Source: an uncultured Rhodospirillales bacterium
Lineage (GTDB): Bacteria; Pseudomonadota; Alphaproteobacteria; Acetobacterales; Acetobacteraceae
NCBI GenBank assembly: GCA_903843125.1
Contig: CAIMOR010000487.1
Location: 1 to 50,512, forward strand
Direction of reading: 5' to 3'
Length of the DNA: 50,512 nt
Below the pieces are notes generated by a model, which worked only from the letters and a program-made list of their open reading frames with translations, was not told the origin of the DNA and ran no database searches. Numbering within the stretch: position 1 is the first letter of the stretch; each line of letters starts with the position of its first letter. The position numbers were made by a program, and so were the translations under genes. Shown here piece after piece: positions 41,410 to 49,553 of the stretch.

Positions 41410-42759
41410 ATGGCCCCCCGCCGCCCCTCCGACCCGGCCGCCGACCTGTTCGGCGGCCCGCCGGCCGAACCCGACCTGCCGCCGGCGGCCAACCGCCCGC
41501 TGGCCGACCGGCTGCGGCCGGCCACGCTGGACCAGGTGGTGGGACAGGACCATCTGCTGGGGCCGGACGGCTCCATCACCCGCATGCTGGAACGCGGTTC
41601 GCTGGCCAGCATGGTGCTCTGGGGGCCGCCCGGGGTCGGCAAGACCACCATCGCGCGGCTGTTGGCGGAACGCGCCGGCCTGGTCTTCGTGGCGTTGTCG
41701 GCGGTGTTCTCCGGCGTGGCCGACCTGAAGCGCAGCTTCGACGAAGCCCGTCAGCGTCGCCGGGCCGGGCAGGGAACGCTGCTGTTCGTCGACGAGATCC
41801 ACCGCTTCAACCGGGCGCAGCAGGACGGCTTCCTGCCGGTGGTGGAGGACGGCACCGTGGTGCTGGTGGGCGCCACCACGGAGAACCCCAGCTTCGAGCT
41901 AAACGGCGCCCTGCTGTCCCGCAGCCAGGTGATGGTGCTGCGAAGGCTGGACGACCCGGCACTGGAGCTTCTGCTCGTTCGCGCCGAAGCGGAAGCCGGC
42001 CACGCCCTGCCGCTGGACGAGGCCGCGCGCGCCACGCTGCGCGCCATGGCGGATGGCGATGGCCGCTATTTGCTGAACCTGACCGAGCAGCTGCTGGCCC
42101 TGCCGGAAGGCAGCCCCACGCTGGACCCCGCGGCGCTGGGCAAGCTGCTGGCCAAGCGCGCCACGCTGTACGACAAGGACCGCGAGGAACACTACAACCT
42201 CATCTCCGCGCTGCATAAATCCATGCGCGGCAGCGACCCCGACGCCGCGCTGTACTGGTTCGCCCGGATGCTGACCGGCGGCGAGGACCCGCGCTACATC
42301 GCCCGCCGCCTGACGCGCTTCGCCGCCGAGGATGTCGGCATGGCCGACCCGCGCGCCCTGCCGCTGGCCGTCGCCGCCTGGGAAACCTATGAACGGCTCG
42401 GCAGCCCCGAGGGCGAACTGGCCTTGGCGCAGTTGGTGGTCCACCTTGCCACGGCGCCGAAGTCCAACGCGGTCTACGCCGGGTTCAACGCGGCGATGCG
42501 TGCAGCCAAATCCACCGGCGGCCTGATGCCGCCGAAGCACATCCTGAATGCGCCCACCAGGCTGATGAAGCAGATCGGCTACGGCGCCGGGTATGCCTAC
42601 GACCATGACGAGGACGAGGCCTTCTCCGGCGCCAACTACTTCCCCGATGACATGCAACGCCAAGCCTTCTATCAGCCCAGCGACCGCGGCGCCGAGGCCG
42701 CAGTGCGGGAGCGGATGGCACGCTGGGCGGCGATCCGGGAGCAGAAGGCCAAGCGATGA
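41410..42759 (+). CDS. rarA: Replication-associated recombination protein A (RarA/MgsA)
   Basis: 449 residues, a clamp-loader-like AAA+ ATPase that acts at stalled replication forks. N-terminal LADRLRPATLDQVVGQDHLL, Walker A LWGPPGVGKTTIARLL, Walker B LLFVDEIHRFNRAQQ, sensor 1 VGATTENPSFELNGALLSR, and the tetramerisation part (HKSMRGSDPDAALYWFARML, GGLMPPKHILNAPT). ATG 41410 is 32 bases after the LivK stop; the frame is open upstream but carries no homology. It overlaps crcB as ATGA. Confidence 0.96.
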   Translation: MAPRRPSDPAADLFGGPPAEPDLPPAANRPLADRLRPATLDQVVGQDHLLGPDGSITRMLERGSLASMVLWGPPGVGKTTIARLLAERAGLVFVALSAVFSGVADLKRSFDEARQRRRAGQGTLLFVDEIHRFNRAQQDGFLPVVEDGTVVLVGATTENPSFELNGALLSRSQVMVLRRLDDPALELLLVRAEAEAGHALPLDEAARATLRAMADGDGRYLLNLTEQLLALPEGSPTLDPAALGKLLAKRATLYDKDREEHYNLISALHKSMRGSDPDAALYWFARMLTGGEDPRYIARRLTRFAAEDVGMADPRALPLAVAAWETYERLGSPEGELALAQLVVHLATAPKSNAVYAGFNAAMRAAKSTGGLMPPKHILNAPTRLMKQIGYGAGYAYDHDEDEAFSGANYFPDDMQRQAFYQPSDRGAEAAVRERMARWAAIREQKAKR

Positions 42760-43118
42760 CACCCCTGAACATGCTGCTGGTTGCGCTGGGCGGCGCGACA
42801 GGTTCGGTGCTGCGCTTCGTGGTCTCGACGCTGGCGGTTGAATGGCTCGGCGGTCGTTTCCCCTGGGGGACGCTGGCGGTGAACATCGTCGGCAGCGCCG
42901 CCATCGGGCTGGCTGGCGGCGCCGGCCTGGCGGGCGAATGGCGACTGCTGCTGGTCACCGGCGTGCTGGGCGGCTTCACCACCTTCTCCGCCTTCAGCCT
43001 CGAGACCGGTTTGCTGTTCGAGCGCGCCTGGTGGCTGGCGGTGCTCTACGTATTGGCCAGCCTGACCCTGGGGCTGGCCGCCTTCGCGCTGTGTTTCTGG
43101 CTGGGCCGGCGGATCTAG
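42756..43118 (+). CDS. crcB: Fluoride channel CrcB/Fluc
   Basis: 120 residues, four membrane helices, the normal length for one dual-topology subunit. Signature: GGATGSVLRFVVSTLAVEWL, GTLAVNIVGSAAIGLAGG and the TGVLGGFTTFSAFSLETGLL stretch holding the Phe box and TM3 break. It forms a dimeric channel that expels fluoride. It is translationally coupled to rarA (ATGA). A single crcB implies a homodimer. No fluoride riboswitch is visible upstream. Its TAG stop lies between arms CCGGCG (43106-43111) and CGCCGG (43130-43135). Confidence 0.95.
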   Translation: MTPLNMLLVALGGATGSVLRFVVSTLAVEWLGGRFPWGTLAVNIVGSAAIGLAGGAGLAGEWRLLLVTGVLGGFTTFSAFSLETGLLFERAWWLAVLYVLASLTLGLAAFALCFWLGRRI

Positions 43119-43181
43119 CGACTGATCGTCGCCGGTGGAATCATCGGCGGCGCGATCAGCCGCGCAAACAACGGCCTGGAA

Positions 43182-43213
43182 TCCATCAGACGCTTCAGTG
43201 AGCGTCTGATGGA
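43182..43213. terminator. Perfect 13-bp hairpin with the rlpA stop codon in its loop
   Basis: Arms TCCATCAGACGCT (43182-43194) and AGCGTCTGATGGA (43201-43213) pair without mismatch around a 6-base loop. The minus-strand TGA stop of rlpA (43195-43197) is in that loop, so the last four or so codons are one arm. It separates the convergent crcB and rlpA genes and probably ends both transcripts, although no long U-tract follows on either side. Confidence 0.75.
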
Positions 43214-43617
43214 CTTTGGCGCTCCGCCTCCCGCAGCGGTTGCACCGCCACCTGCGCCGTGCCCTGGTGCCGCATGCCCAACTGGTCGGCCGTGGCCGGG
43301 GACAGGTCGATGATCCGGCCGCGCGCGTAGGGGCCGCGATCCTCCACCCGCACCTCCGCGCTGCGGCCGTTCTCCAGGTTGGTCACGCGCGCCGTGGTGC
43401 CCAGCGGCAGGTCCCGATGCGCGGCGACGTTGGACTGCGGGTTGAAGCGCTCACCGCTTGCGGTGCGGCGCCCGTTGAACTGCGGGCCGTAGTAGCTGGC
43501 CTCGCCCACCTGGGTCGGCGGCGCAGCCGGCGCCGCTTGGGCCGGTTGCTGCGGCGGCTTGTCGCAGCCGGCCAGCAATGCGGCAGCCAGCGCAAGGGCG
43601 GGGAGGGTCTGCTTCAT
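43195..43617 (-). CDS. rlpA: RlpA-like septal/double-psi beta-barrel lipoprotein
   Basis: 140 residues. Lipoprotein signal with lipobox LAGC (ALALAAALLAGCDKPPQQ), a proline/alanine-rich linker, then the RlpA double-psi barrel: GEASYYGPQFNGRRTASGER, HRDLPLGTTARVTNLENGRS, VEDRGPYARGRIIDLS-ATADQLG. RlpA proteins are outer-membrane lipoproteins that bind or cleave naked glycan strands. The C-terminal SPOR domain of longer homologues is missing. ATG 43617 follows GGAG. The C-terminal residues SPSDAH are encoded within the hairpin. Confidence 0.9.
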   Translation of the reverse strand: MKQTLPALALAAALLAGCDKPPQQPAQAAPAAPPTQVGEASYYGPQFNGRRTASGERFNPQSNVAAHRDLPLGTTARVTNLENGRSAEVRVEDRGPYARGRIIDLSPATADQLGMRHQGTAQVAVQPLREAERQSPSDAH

Positions 43618-43768
43618 CGGCGGCACGTCTCCGTTCGTGGTCCGCGGTCCTGCCGCCACAGCGCCCGGCCTTGTGACGGGTTGCCTTGGCCGCCGCGGGC
43701 TGGTTCAAGTCCGGGGCGCCGGCCCGGCTGCCACTTGCCCGCCCGCGCCCCTTCAGGAGGACCCCGCC

Positions 43769-44032
43769 ATGCTGCGCCGCCGCTTGCTCGTGCTGTCCGT
43801 TACCGCCCTGCCGGCCCTGCCGGCCGCGGCTCAGCCCTATTGGGGGGACCCGCGCGAGCGCCAGATGGAATATGAGCGCCACCGCGAGGAGGAATGGCGC
43901 CGTCGCGCCGGCGACAACCGCCGTGAGCAGTGGCAGGAGGAACGCGAGCGCGCGATGTGGGAAGAGCGCCGCCGCGAGGAACTGCGCCGCGAATACGAAA
44001 TGCGCCAGCGCCCGCCCGGCGACCGCTACTGA
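43769..44032 (+). CDS. Small exported, highly charged helical protein, 87 aa
   Basis: ATG 43769 with perfect AGGAGG 8 bases upstream. Signal peptide (RRRLLVLSVTALPALPAAAQ) with a likely cut after AAA or AQ, then a mature part of about 65 residues that is almost all Arg, Glu, Trp and Tyr in helix-forming order (YERHREEEWRRRAGDNRREQ, ERERAMWEERRREELRREYE). It looks like a single charged helix in the periplasm. I do not recognise the family. It ends just before the 22-bp repeat array. Confidence 0.7.
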   Translation: MLRRRLLVLSVTALPALPAAAQPYWGDPRERQMEYERHREEEWRRRAGDNRREQWQEERERAMWEERRREELRREYEMRQRPPGDRY

Positions 44033-44047
44033 GCCCCGGCCCGGCGC

Positions 44048-44136
44048 CGGACGACCGCTGAAGCGGCGCCGGGACGACCACCCAATCGGCCTCGGACGAC
44101 CGCTGAAGCGGCCTCGGACGACCGCTACAGCGGCGT
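44048..44136. repeat. Tandem hairpin repeat, 4 copies of 22-23 bp
   Basis: Copies start at 44048, 44071, 44093 and 44115; the core is CGGACGACCGCTGAAGCGGC. Copies 1 and 3 are identical over 20 bases, copy 4 differs by one base (CTACAG), copy 2 is degenerate and has lost the dyad. CCGCT-GA-AGCGG in each good copy is a small hairpin. Copy 4 contains the TAG stop of the minus-strand Ldh-family gene (44125-44127) at its loop, so the array extends that gene's 3' end towards the convergent small gene. Confidence 0.85.
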
Positions 44137-45177
44137 CGGGAAATCCACCCCGGCCCGCTCGCCACGCGCCCGCAGCAAGGGCGGAATGCTCGGGTGCAGC
44201 GCCACGCCGCCGAAGCGCTGCGCCGCCTTGCGCGCCAGGCCTCGCTCCCCTGGCAGCCGCAGCGCGTCGCCACCGCGCACCGGCGGGTTGCCATGCACCG
44301 CATCGGCCATCCATTGGGTCTCGGCGGCGAAGGCCGCGGCGCCACCGAACCGCGCGGGGTCCAGCACCAGAACCAGCAGCGCGGCACCCCAGCCGGCGCT
44401 GGGATCCTTTCGGCCGTAGCCGGACAGGCCGGAGGTCAGCGCCTCCACCAGCAGGCCCAGCGCGGCACCCTTGTGCCCGGCCTGCATCCCGCCCAGCGGC
44501 AGCAGCGTCCCGGCGGGTTCGCTGAAGAAGGCGTTGGGGTCGTCGGTCGGCGTACCGGCCGCGTCCAGCAGCGTCGGCGCCGGGAAGCGCGATCCCTCCG
44601 CCCGGCGCCGTGCCGTCATGGCGTTGGTGGTGATGGACATGGAAATATCCATCATCACGCCAGACCCGCCGGTGCCCCAGCCCGCTGCGATGGGATTGGG
44701 CGTGAACACCCGCTGCGTCCCACCCCAGGGCGCCACCGAGGCGGTCGACGGGTCGCTGCTGAACAACAGCAGCACCTGGCCGCGTTCGGCGATGCGCTGC
44801 AGGTAGGCCGCCAGGCAGCCGATATGCCCCGCCCGCTGAATGGAAACGGCGCCCAGCCCGAAGGTCGCCGCCGCGGCGCTCGCCCAGTCGCTGGCCTGGC
44901 GCACCAGCCAAGGCCCCGGCAGCTTGCGGCCGTTCCAGGTCTGCACCACCGGCGTCTCGCTCAGCCGTTCCGGCTCGCCCACGCCGCGCAGCTCGCCGCT
45001 GGCCAGCGCGTCCAGATACGGCGGAAGGTGTGCCAGGCCATGCGTATCGTGGCCGAGCAGGTCGCCTTCCACCAGCACCTCCGCCACCACCGCGGCCTTG
45101 TCCTCCTCCATGCCGGCGTGGCGGAACAGGTCGCGGGCGAAGGCGCGCAGCTCGGTGTCGCGGAACCGCTCGGTCAT
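44125..45177 (-). CDS. Ldh family oxidoreductase (malate/L-sulfolactate/ureidoglycolate dehydrogenase type)
   Basis: 350 residues. NAD(P)-dependent dehydrogenase of the MDH/LDH2 family, unrelated to Rossmann-fold LDHs. Landmarks: LGHDTHGLAHLPPYLDALAS, GLGAVSIQRAGHIGCLAAYL, FTPNPIAAGWGTG, and the substrate/NAD segment LPLGGMQAGHKGAALGLLVE-ALTSGLSGYG. It oxidises a 2-hydroxy acid; which one is not visible. ATG 45177 is two bases after the PhoD-like stop, so the two genes form an operon. The stop codon is within the 22-bp repeat array. Confidence 0.9.
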   Translation of the reverse strand: MTERFRDTELRAFARDLFRHAGMEEDKAAVVAEVLVEGDLLGHDTHGLAHLPPYLDALASGELRGVGEPERLSETPVVQTWNGRKLPGPWLVRQASDWASAAAATFGLGAVSIQRAGHIGCLAAYLQRIAERGQVLLLFSSDPSTASVAPWGGTQRVFTPNPIAAGWGTGGSGVMMDISMSITTNAMTARRRAEGSRFPAPTLLDAAGTPTDDPNAFFSEPAGTLLPLGGMQAGHKGAALGLLVEALTSGLSGYGRKDPSAGWGAALLVLVLDPARFGGAAAFAAETQWMADAVHGNPPVRGGDALRLPGERGLARKAAQRFGGVALHPSIPPLLRARGERAGVDFPTPL

Positions 45178-45179
45178 GC

Positions 45180-46727
45180 TCAGGCCCTGGGGATGCGGGT
45201 GGTGCGGAACGGCTGCAGGCTGTCGATCGCCTCGACCGGCTCATGCCGCCACTTGAAGTAGCGCAGCGTCACCTCGCCCGGCGTGAAGTCGGCGATGGTG
45301 AAGCCGTTCTCCTCCAGCGGCTGCAGCGCCTCCCGCACCTCCAGCCCTGCCGGCACCTGCGGCACCATGCCGCGGATGGTCGAGGGAAACCCCGGCCGCC
45401 CGGTGCCAAGCGGCCCGCACAGCACGGAGGTGACCGGGTGGCGCGAGAAATCATGCGCGCCGCTGCGCATGATCTGCGTCTCGCCGATGGCGTGCAGGTC
45501 GCCACTGATGAAGACCGGCGTGCGGTCGCGCATGGCGCTGGCCGCGGCGAGCAGCCGGTCATGCTGGGCGCGCCAGCCGCTCTGCCAATAAGGCTTCGGC
45601 CGCTCGGTCGTCAGCTTGGCGTCGGCTTCCAGGTCGGCGTACCACTCGCCCCACTTGCCCGCGCTCCAGCCCGGCGGGGTCGAGGGCGCGTTGATGAGGT
45701 GCGCGACGTCGCTCTCGGCCATGCGCTGCTTCAGCCAGGCCTCGGTGGTCTCGGGGATGAAGCTGGCGCTGGGCCCCATCAGCGTCATGAAGCGGCGGCA
45801 GTCGTACATCAGCACCTCCAGCAGCTTGCCGTAGCGCAGCGTGCCGAAGCTTTCGGAGATGCCATCCGACCGGGTGCTGCCGAGGCCGAGCGGCCGCGTC
45901 GCATCCGGCAGGAAGGCCGGGTAGTACAGCGCCTGGCTGGCTCGCGCCGCCGCCAGCATGAACGGGTCCGGCGGGAAGGAGATCAGGCGGTCGGTCGCCT
46001 CGTCATTCTCGAAGTGGTCGTGGTCGTCCTGCATGAAGAACACCGGCACGCTGCGGCAGCGGGCGCCGTACAGCGGCGCGATCTGCGGCCCGACCGCGCG
46101 CTTCAGCACCGCCTCGTTGGGGCCGCCCAGCAGCGGCTGTTCGCGGGCGAATACGCCGGTCACCCGCGTCACCGCTTCCGGCAGCGTCGCGGTGCCGGCA
46201 GCCACTTGGCGGCGCTGGTCCCAGTAGACGTGGTCGCCATTGGCCACCAGCACATCGGGCGCGAAGCTCAGCGCCCGCTCCAGCAGCCGCGCCCGCGTCG
46301 CCACCGGCAGGAAGCGCCCGGTCAGGTCATGCCCGCCGGCGCAGGTATAGAACAGCACGCGCAGCTTCTGCGGGCTGTCGCCCGGCGCGGGAAAGGTGCT
46401 GAGCGGCCAGCTGTCGCACAGCGGCCGGCCCTGCGCATCGGTCAACGCCAAGGTGTAGCGGCGCGAGGGCTCCAACCCCGGCAGGTCGAACTCCCAGTGC
46501 TGCCCCAGCGTATCGGTGCGCCGGCCGCTGGCGCGGCGTACGCCGGCATGCAGCACCGGCGGCCGCGCCAGTGGTTCCGAGAGCGAGAGCGTGATGAGGA
46601 TGCGGTTGTGGCTGACCGTGGGCAGCAGGTGCGCCAGCATGCCGCCGTTCCAGGCCGCGGCCTGCGCGTCGCCCGCCGCCAGACCGGCCAGCGCTGCGCT
46701 GCCGGCCAGGAATTCCCTGCGTTGCAT
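45180..46727 (-). CDS. PhoD-like alkaline phosphatase/phosphodiesterase
   Basis: 515 residues with a Tat-type signal (RREFLAGSAALAGLAAGDAQ). After an N-terminal Ig-like domain comes the metallophosphatase core: LRVLFYTCAGGH, VLVANGDHVYWDQR, VPVFFMQDDHDHFEND and VFISGDLHAIGETQI, with the metal-binding Asp/His residues in place. PhoD enzymes hydrolyse phosphate mono- and diesters in the periplasm with Ca and Fe. The first gene of the unit with the Ldh-family dehydrogenase, and divergent from the FAH-family gene across 72 bases. No Pho box was recognised. Confidence 0.87.
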   Translation of the reverse strand: MQRREFLAGSAALAGLAAGDAQAAAWNGGMLAHLLPTVSHNRILITLSLSEPLARPPVLHAGVRRASGRRTDTLGQHWEFDLPGLEPSRRYTLALTDAQGRPLCDSWPLSTFPAPGDSPQKLRVLFYTCAGGHDLTGRFLPVATRARLLERALSFAPDVLVANGDHVYWDQRRQVAAGTATLPEAVTRVTGVFAREQPLLGGPNEAVLKRAVGPQIAPLYGARCRSVPVFFMQDDHDHFENDEATDRLISFPPDPFMLAAARASQALYYPAFLPDATRPLGLGSTRSDGISESFGTLRYGKLLEVLMYDCRRFMTLMGPSASFIPETTEAWLKQRMAESDVAHLINAPSTPPGWSAGKWGEWYADLEADAKLTTERPKPYWQSGWRAQHDRLLAAASAMRDRTPVFISGDLHAIGETQIMRSGAHDFSRHPVTSVLCGPLGTGRPGFPSTIRGMVPQVPAGLEVREALQPLEENGFTIADFTPGEVTLRYFKWRHEPVEAIDSLQPFRTTRIPRA

Positions 46728-46799
46728 GGCCCATCTCTCCCCGTTGGCGCGGATGGTGCCCGCCGGCTAGGCTGGGCGCAAGCAATGGAGCGAACCGCC

Positions 46800-47912
46800 A
46801 TGGACCCCAGCATCCTGCCTGCCGACTGGCCGCTTGGCAGCTACGCCGGCCGGATCGCGACGCCGGAAGGCCCGCTGGTGCTGGCCTGGCGGGAAGGCAG
46901 CTGCTTCGACATGACGCCGGCCTTCGGCACCGTCTCCGCCTGGCTGAATGAGGGGGATCCCGTCGCCGCCATCGGCGCCCGCGGCACGCCGTTCACGCTG
47001 CCCCCAAACGCCACGCTGCTGGCACCGGTGGACCTGCAGGCCATCAAGGCCGCCGGCGTCACCTACGTTCGCAGCATGCTGGAACGCGTCATCGAGGAAC
47101 GTTGCCGCGGCGACGCGTCGCAGGCCGAAGCGGTGCGCGCCGAGGTACGCAGCATCATCGGCGACGACCTGTCCTCGGTGCAGCCCGGCAGCCCGCAGGC
47201 GATGCGGATCAAGGCCGCGCTGGTCGAGAAGGGCTGGTGGAGCCAGTACCTGGAAGTGGGCATCGGCGCCGATGCCGAGATCTTCACCAAATGCCAGCCC
47301 ATGGCCGCCGTGGGACCTGGTGCCGCGGTGGGCGTGCATCCCGCCAGCCAATGGTCCAACCCGGAGCCGGAAGCGGTGCTGGTGGTCAACTCCGGCGGCC
47401 GCATCGTCGGCGCCACGCTGGGCAACGACGTGAACCTGCGCGACATCGAGGGCCGCTCCGCCCTGCTGCTCGGCCGCGCCAAGGACAACAACGCCAGTTG
47501 CGCCCTCGGCCCGCTGGTCCGCCTGTTCGACGCGACCTATTCGCTGGACGATGTGCGCGGCTCCATCACCAGCATGACCATCCGCGGCACCGACGGCTTC
47601 GCGCTGGAGGAAACCGGCGCGGTCGGCGCCATCAGCCGCGACCCGCAGGACCTGGTCGCGCAGCTGGTCAGCCCGCATCACCAATACCCGGACGGCGTGG
47701 TGCTGTTCCTCGGCACGCCGTTCTCCCCCGCCAAGGACCGCGGCGCGCCGGGCCTCGGCTTCACCCACAAGTCCGGCGATGTCGTCCGCATCTCGACCCC
47801 GAAGCTGGGCGCGCTGGAGAATACCGTGCTGCCGACCGACCAATGCCCTCCCTGGCGGTTCGGCACCGGCGCGCTCTTCGCCTCGCTCGCCGCCCGGGGC
47901 CTGCCGCTGTGA
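46800..47912 (+). CDS. Fumarylacetoacetate hydrolase family protein
   Basis: 370 residues. The C-terminal FAH domain has metal-binding acidic residues in QWSNPEPEAVLVVNSGG and LGNDVNLRDIEGRSALLLG, then RAKDNNASCALGPLVRLF and the C-terminal KSGDVVRISTPKLGALEN. Members hydrolyse or decarboxylate 2-oxo or 2,4-dioxo acids, or dehydrate sugar acids. The N-terminal 90 residues are a separate domain, longer than in minimal FAH enzymes. ATG 46800 after GGAG is chosen over ATG 46785. The stop overlaps the alpha/beta hydrolase start as GTGA. Confidence 0.87.
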   Translation: MDPSILPADWPLGSYAGRIATPEGPLVLAWREGSCFDMTPAFGTVSAWLNEGDPVAAIGARGTPFTLPPNATLLAPVDLQAIKAAGVTYVRSMLERVIEERCRGDASQAEAVRAEVRSIIGDDLSSVQPGSPQAMRIKAALVEKGWWSQYLEVGIGADAEIFTKCQPMAAVGPGAAVGVHPASQWSNPEPEAVLVVNSGGRIVGATLGNDVNLRDIEGRSALLLGRAKDNNASCALGPLVRLFDATYSLDDVRGSITSMTIRGTDGFALEETGAVGAISRDPQDLVAQLVSPHHQYPDGVVLFLGTPFSPAKDRGAPGLGFTHKSGDVVRISTPKLGALENTVLPTDQCPPWRFGTGALFASLAARGLPL

Positions 47913-48664
47913 GCGAGGTCTCCGGCAGCATCGACCGCGGCGATGGCGTGCAACTCGCCTATCGCCTCATCGCCGGACGCACACCGGGCGTGATCTTCCT
48001 GGGCGGCTTCAACTCCGACATGACCGGCAGCAAGCCGGCAGATCTCGCTGCCTTCTGCGCCGAACAGGGCCACGCCTTCCTCCGCTTCGACTATTCCGGC
48101 CATGGCGCCAGCGGCGGCAGCTTCGCCGAGGGCACCATCGGCCGCTGGCTGGACGACGCCACGCTGATGCTGGACCGGCTCAGCGCCGGCCCCGTCGTGC
48201 TGGTCGGTTCCTCGATGGGGGGCTGGATCGCGCTGCTGCTGGCGCTGCGCCGGCCGCAGCGCGTTGCCGCCCTGGTCGGCATCGCCGCCGCCCCGGATTT
48301 CACCACGCGCATCGACGCGATGCTGCCGCCACAGGCCCGCGAGGAGATGGACCGCACCGGCGTCTGGCTGCGCCCCAGCCAATACGGCGCGCCGTTCCCC
48401 ATCGCCCGCGCCCTGCTGGAGGAAGGCCGCCGGCACCTGCTGCTGCACCAGCCCATTCCGCTCGGCATTCCCGTCCGCCTGCTGCATGGCCAGCAGGACC
48501 CCGACGTGCCCTGGCAGCATTCGATCACCATCGCCGAGCGCATCGCCGGCCCCGATGTCCAGGTGCGGCTGGTGAAGGATGGCGACCACCGCCTCTCCAC
48601 CCCGCGCGACCTGGCGCTGCTACGGCAGGAGGTAGCCTCCCTCCTCGGCCAGGATCGCGGCTAG
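47909..48664 (+). CDS. Alpha/beta hydrolase (serine esterase)
   Basis: 251 residues. Canonical fold with nucleophile elbow VLVGSSMGGWIALLLAL, acid in LLHGQQDPDVPWQHS and catalytic histidine in VKDGDHRLSTPRD. The oxyanion part FLGGFNSDMTGSKPADL and RFDYSGHGASGGSF resembles the ABHD10 type of esterase. GTG start at 47909 overlaps the FAH-family stop, so both are co-translated and may act on one compound. The 3' end overlaps the convergent SDR-type gene by 45 bases. Confidence 0.88.
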   Translation: MSEVSGSIDRGDGVQLAYRLIAGRTPGVIFLGGFNSDMTGSKPADLAAFCAEQGHAFLRFDYSGHGASGGSFAEGTIGRWLDDATLMLDRLSAGPVVLVGSSMGGWIALLLALRRPQRVAALVGIAAAPDFTTRIDAMLPPQAREEMDRTGVWLRPSQYGAPFPIARALLEEGRRHLLLHQPIPLGIPVRLLHGQQDPDVPWQHSITIAERIAGPDVQVRLVKDGDHRLSTPRDLALLRQEVASLLGQDRG

Positions 48665-49486
48665 CCCCTCCCGGTAGCTCGGATAGCGCCAGCCGATCCC
48701 AAGCGCCGCCTTGGTCGCGGCGTTCGCCACCCGCCGGTTCTCGGACCAGAAGCTCCGCGCCATCGGCGACATCCGCGCCTCGGCTTCGGCGAAGGGCACG
48801 GCCGGCGGCGGCTCGATGCCGAGCAGCCGCGCGCCATATTCCACCACCACGGCGCTCTCGGCCGGCTCGTCATCCACCAGGTTCAGGGTACGCAGCCCGT
48901 TCGGCGCGGCGGTGCGGATGGCCGCCAGCACCGCCAGCGCGATGTCGTCGCGGTGCACCCGGCTGAACGCATGGCCCGGCTTCACCGTCCGCCGCGCCGT
49001 GCCGTCCCGCAACTCGTCGAGCACGCTGCGCCCCGGCCCGTAGATGCCGCCCGAGCGCAGGACATCCACCGCACGGTCGGCGGCCAAGGCGGCCCAATCC
49101 TGCTCGGCGGCCAGGCGCAGGCGGGTACGGTCCTGCGTCGGCGCCGGCGGCGTCGCCTCGTCCACCCAGCCGCCATCGTGGTCGCCATAGACGCCGGTGG
49201 TGGAGACATAGCCGACCCAGGCCAGCCTTGCCCGCCGCACCGCCGCGCCATGGGCGGCCAGCACCGGGTCGCCGGCCGGGCCGGGCGCGGCGGTGACCAG
49301 CAGGTGTGTCGCCGCGGGCAACACCCGGGCGAAATCGTCGAAGCCGACCAGCGCCACCCCGGCCGGTGGCCGCGCCCGGCCCGGGTCCCGCGCCGTGCCG
49401 GTCACCCGCAACCCCGCGGCCACGGCCGCTTTCGCCACCGCCGTACCGCTGTAGCCCAGGCCCGCGATCAGAAGATGTTGCGCCAC
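48620..49486 (-). CDS. Atypical SDR/NAD(P)-dependent epimerase-type protein (YeeZ-like)
   Basis: 288 residues. N-terminal nucleotide-binding glycine motif LLIAGLGYSGTAVAKAAV, RVTGTARDPGR, then WVGYVSTTGVYGDHDGG-WVDE, with the YG-type start of the extended SDR active site, and VLRSGGIYGPGRSVLDEL. The YxxxK motif is not intact, as usual in YeeZ-like members, so catalysis is uncertain. ATG 49486. Its last 15 codons lie antisense to the end of the alpha/beta hydrolase gene. It is divergent from the TPR gene across 67 bases. Confidence 0.82.
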   Translation of the reverse strand: MAQHLLIAGLGYSGTAVAKAAVAAGLRVTGTARDPGRARPPAGVALVGFDDFARVLPAATHLLVTAAPGPAGDPVLAAHGAAVRRARLAWVGYVSTTGVYGDHDGGWVDEATPPAPTQDRTRLRLAAEQDWAALAADRAVDVLRSGGIYGPGRSVLDELRDGTARRTVKPGHAFSRVHRDDIALAVLAAIRTAAPNGLRTLNLVDDEPAESAVVVEYGARLLGIEPPPAVPFAEAEARMSPMARSFWSENRRVANAATKAALGIGWRYPSYREGLAAILAEEGGYLLP

Positions 49487-49553
49487 GCTGAAGGTCTCGC
49501 CATTGCTGCCGCCTGATCTGGCATCGCCGGCGCCGGGCGACTAGACTGCGCCG

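Noticed and set aside
44048-44136. CRISPR array or transposon end
   Set aside because: Short, imperfect, spacer-free tandem units with no transposase or target duplication.
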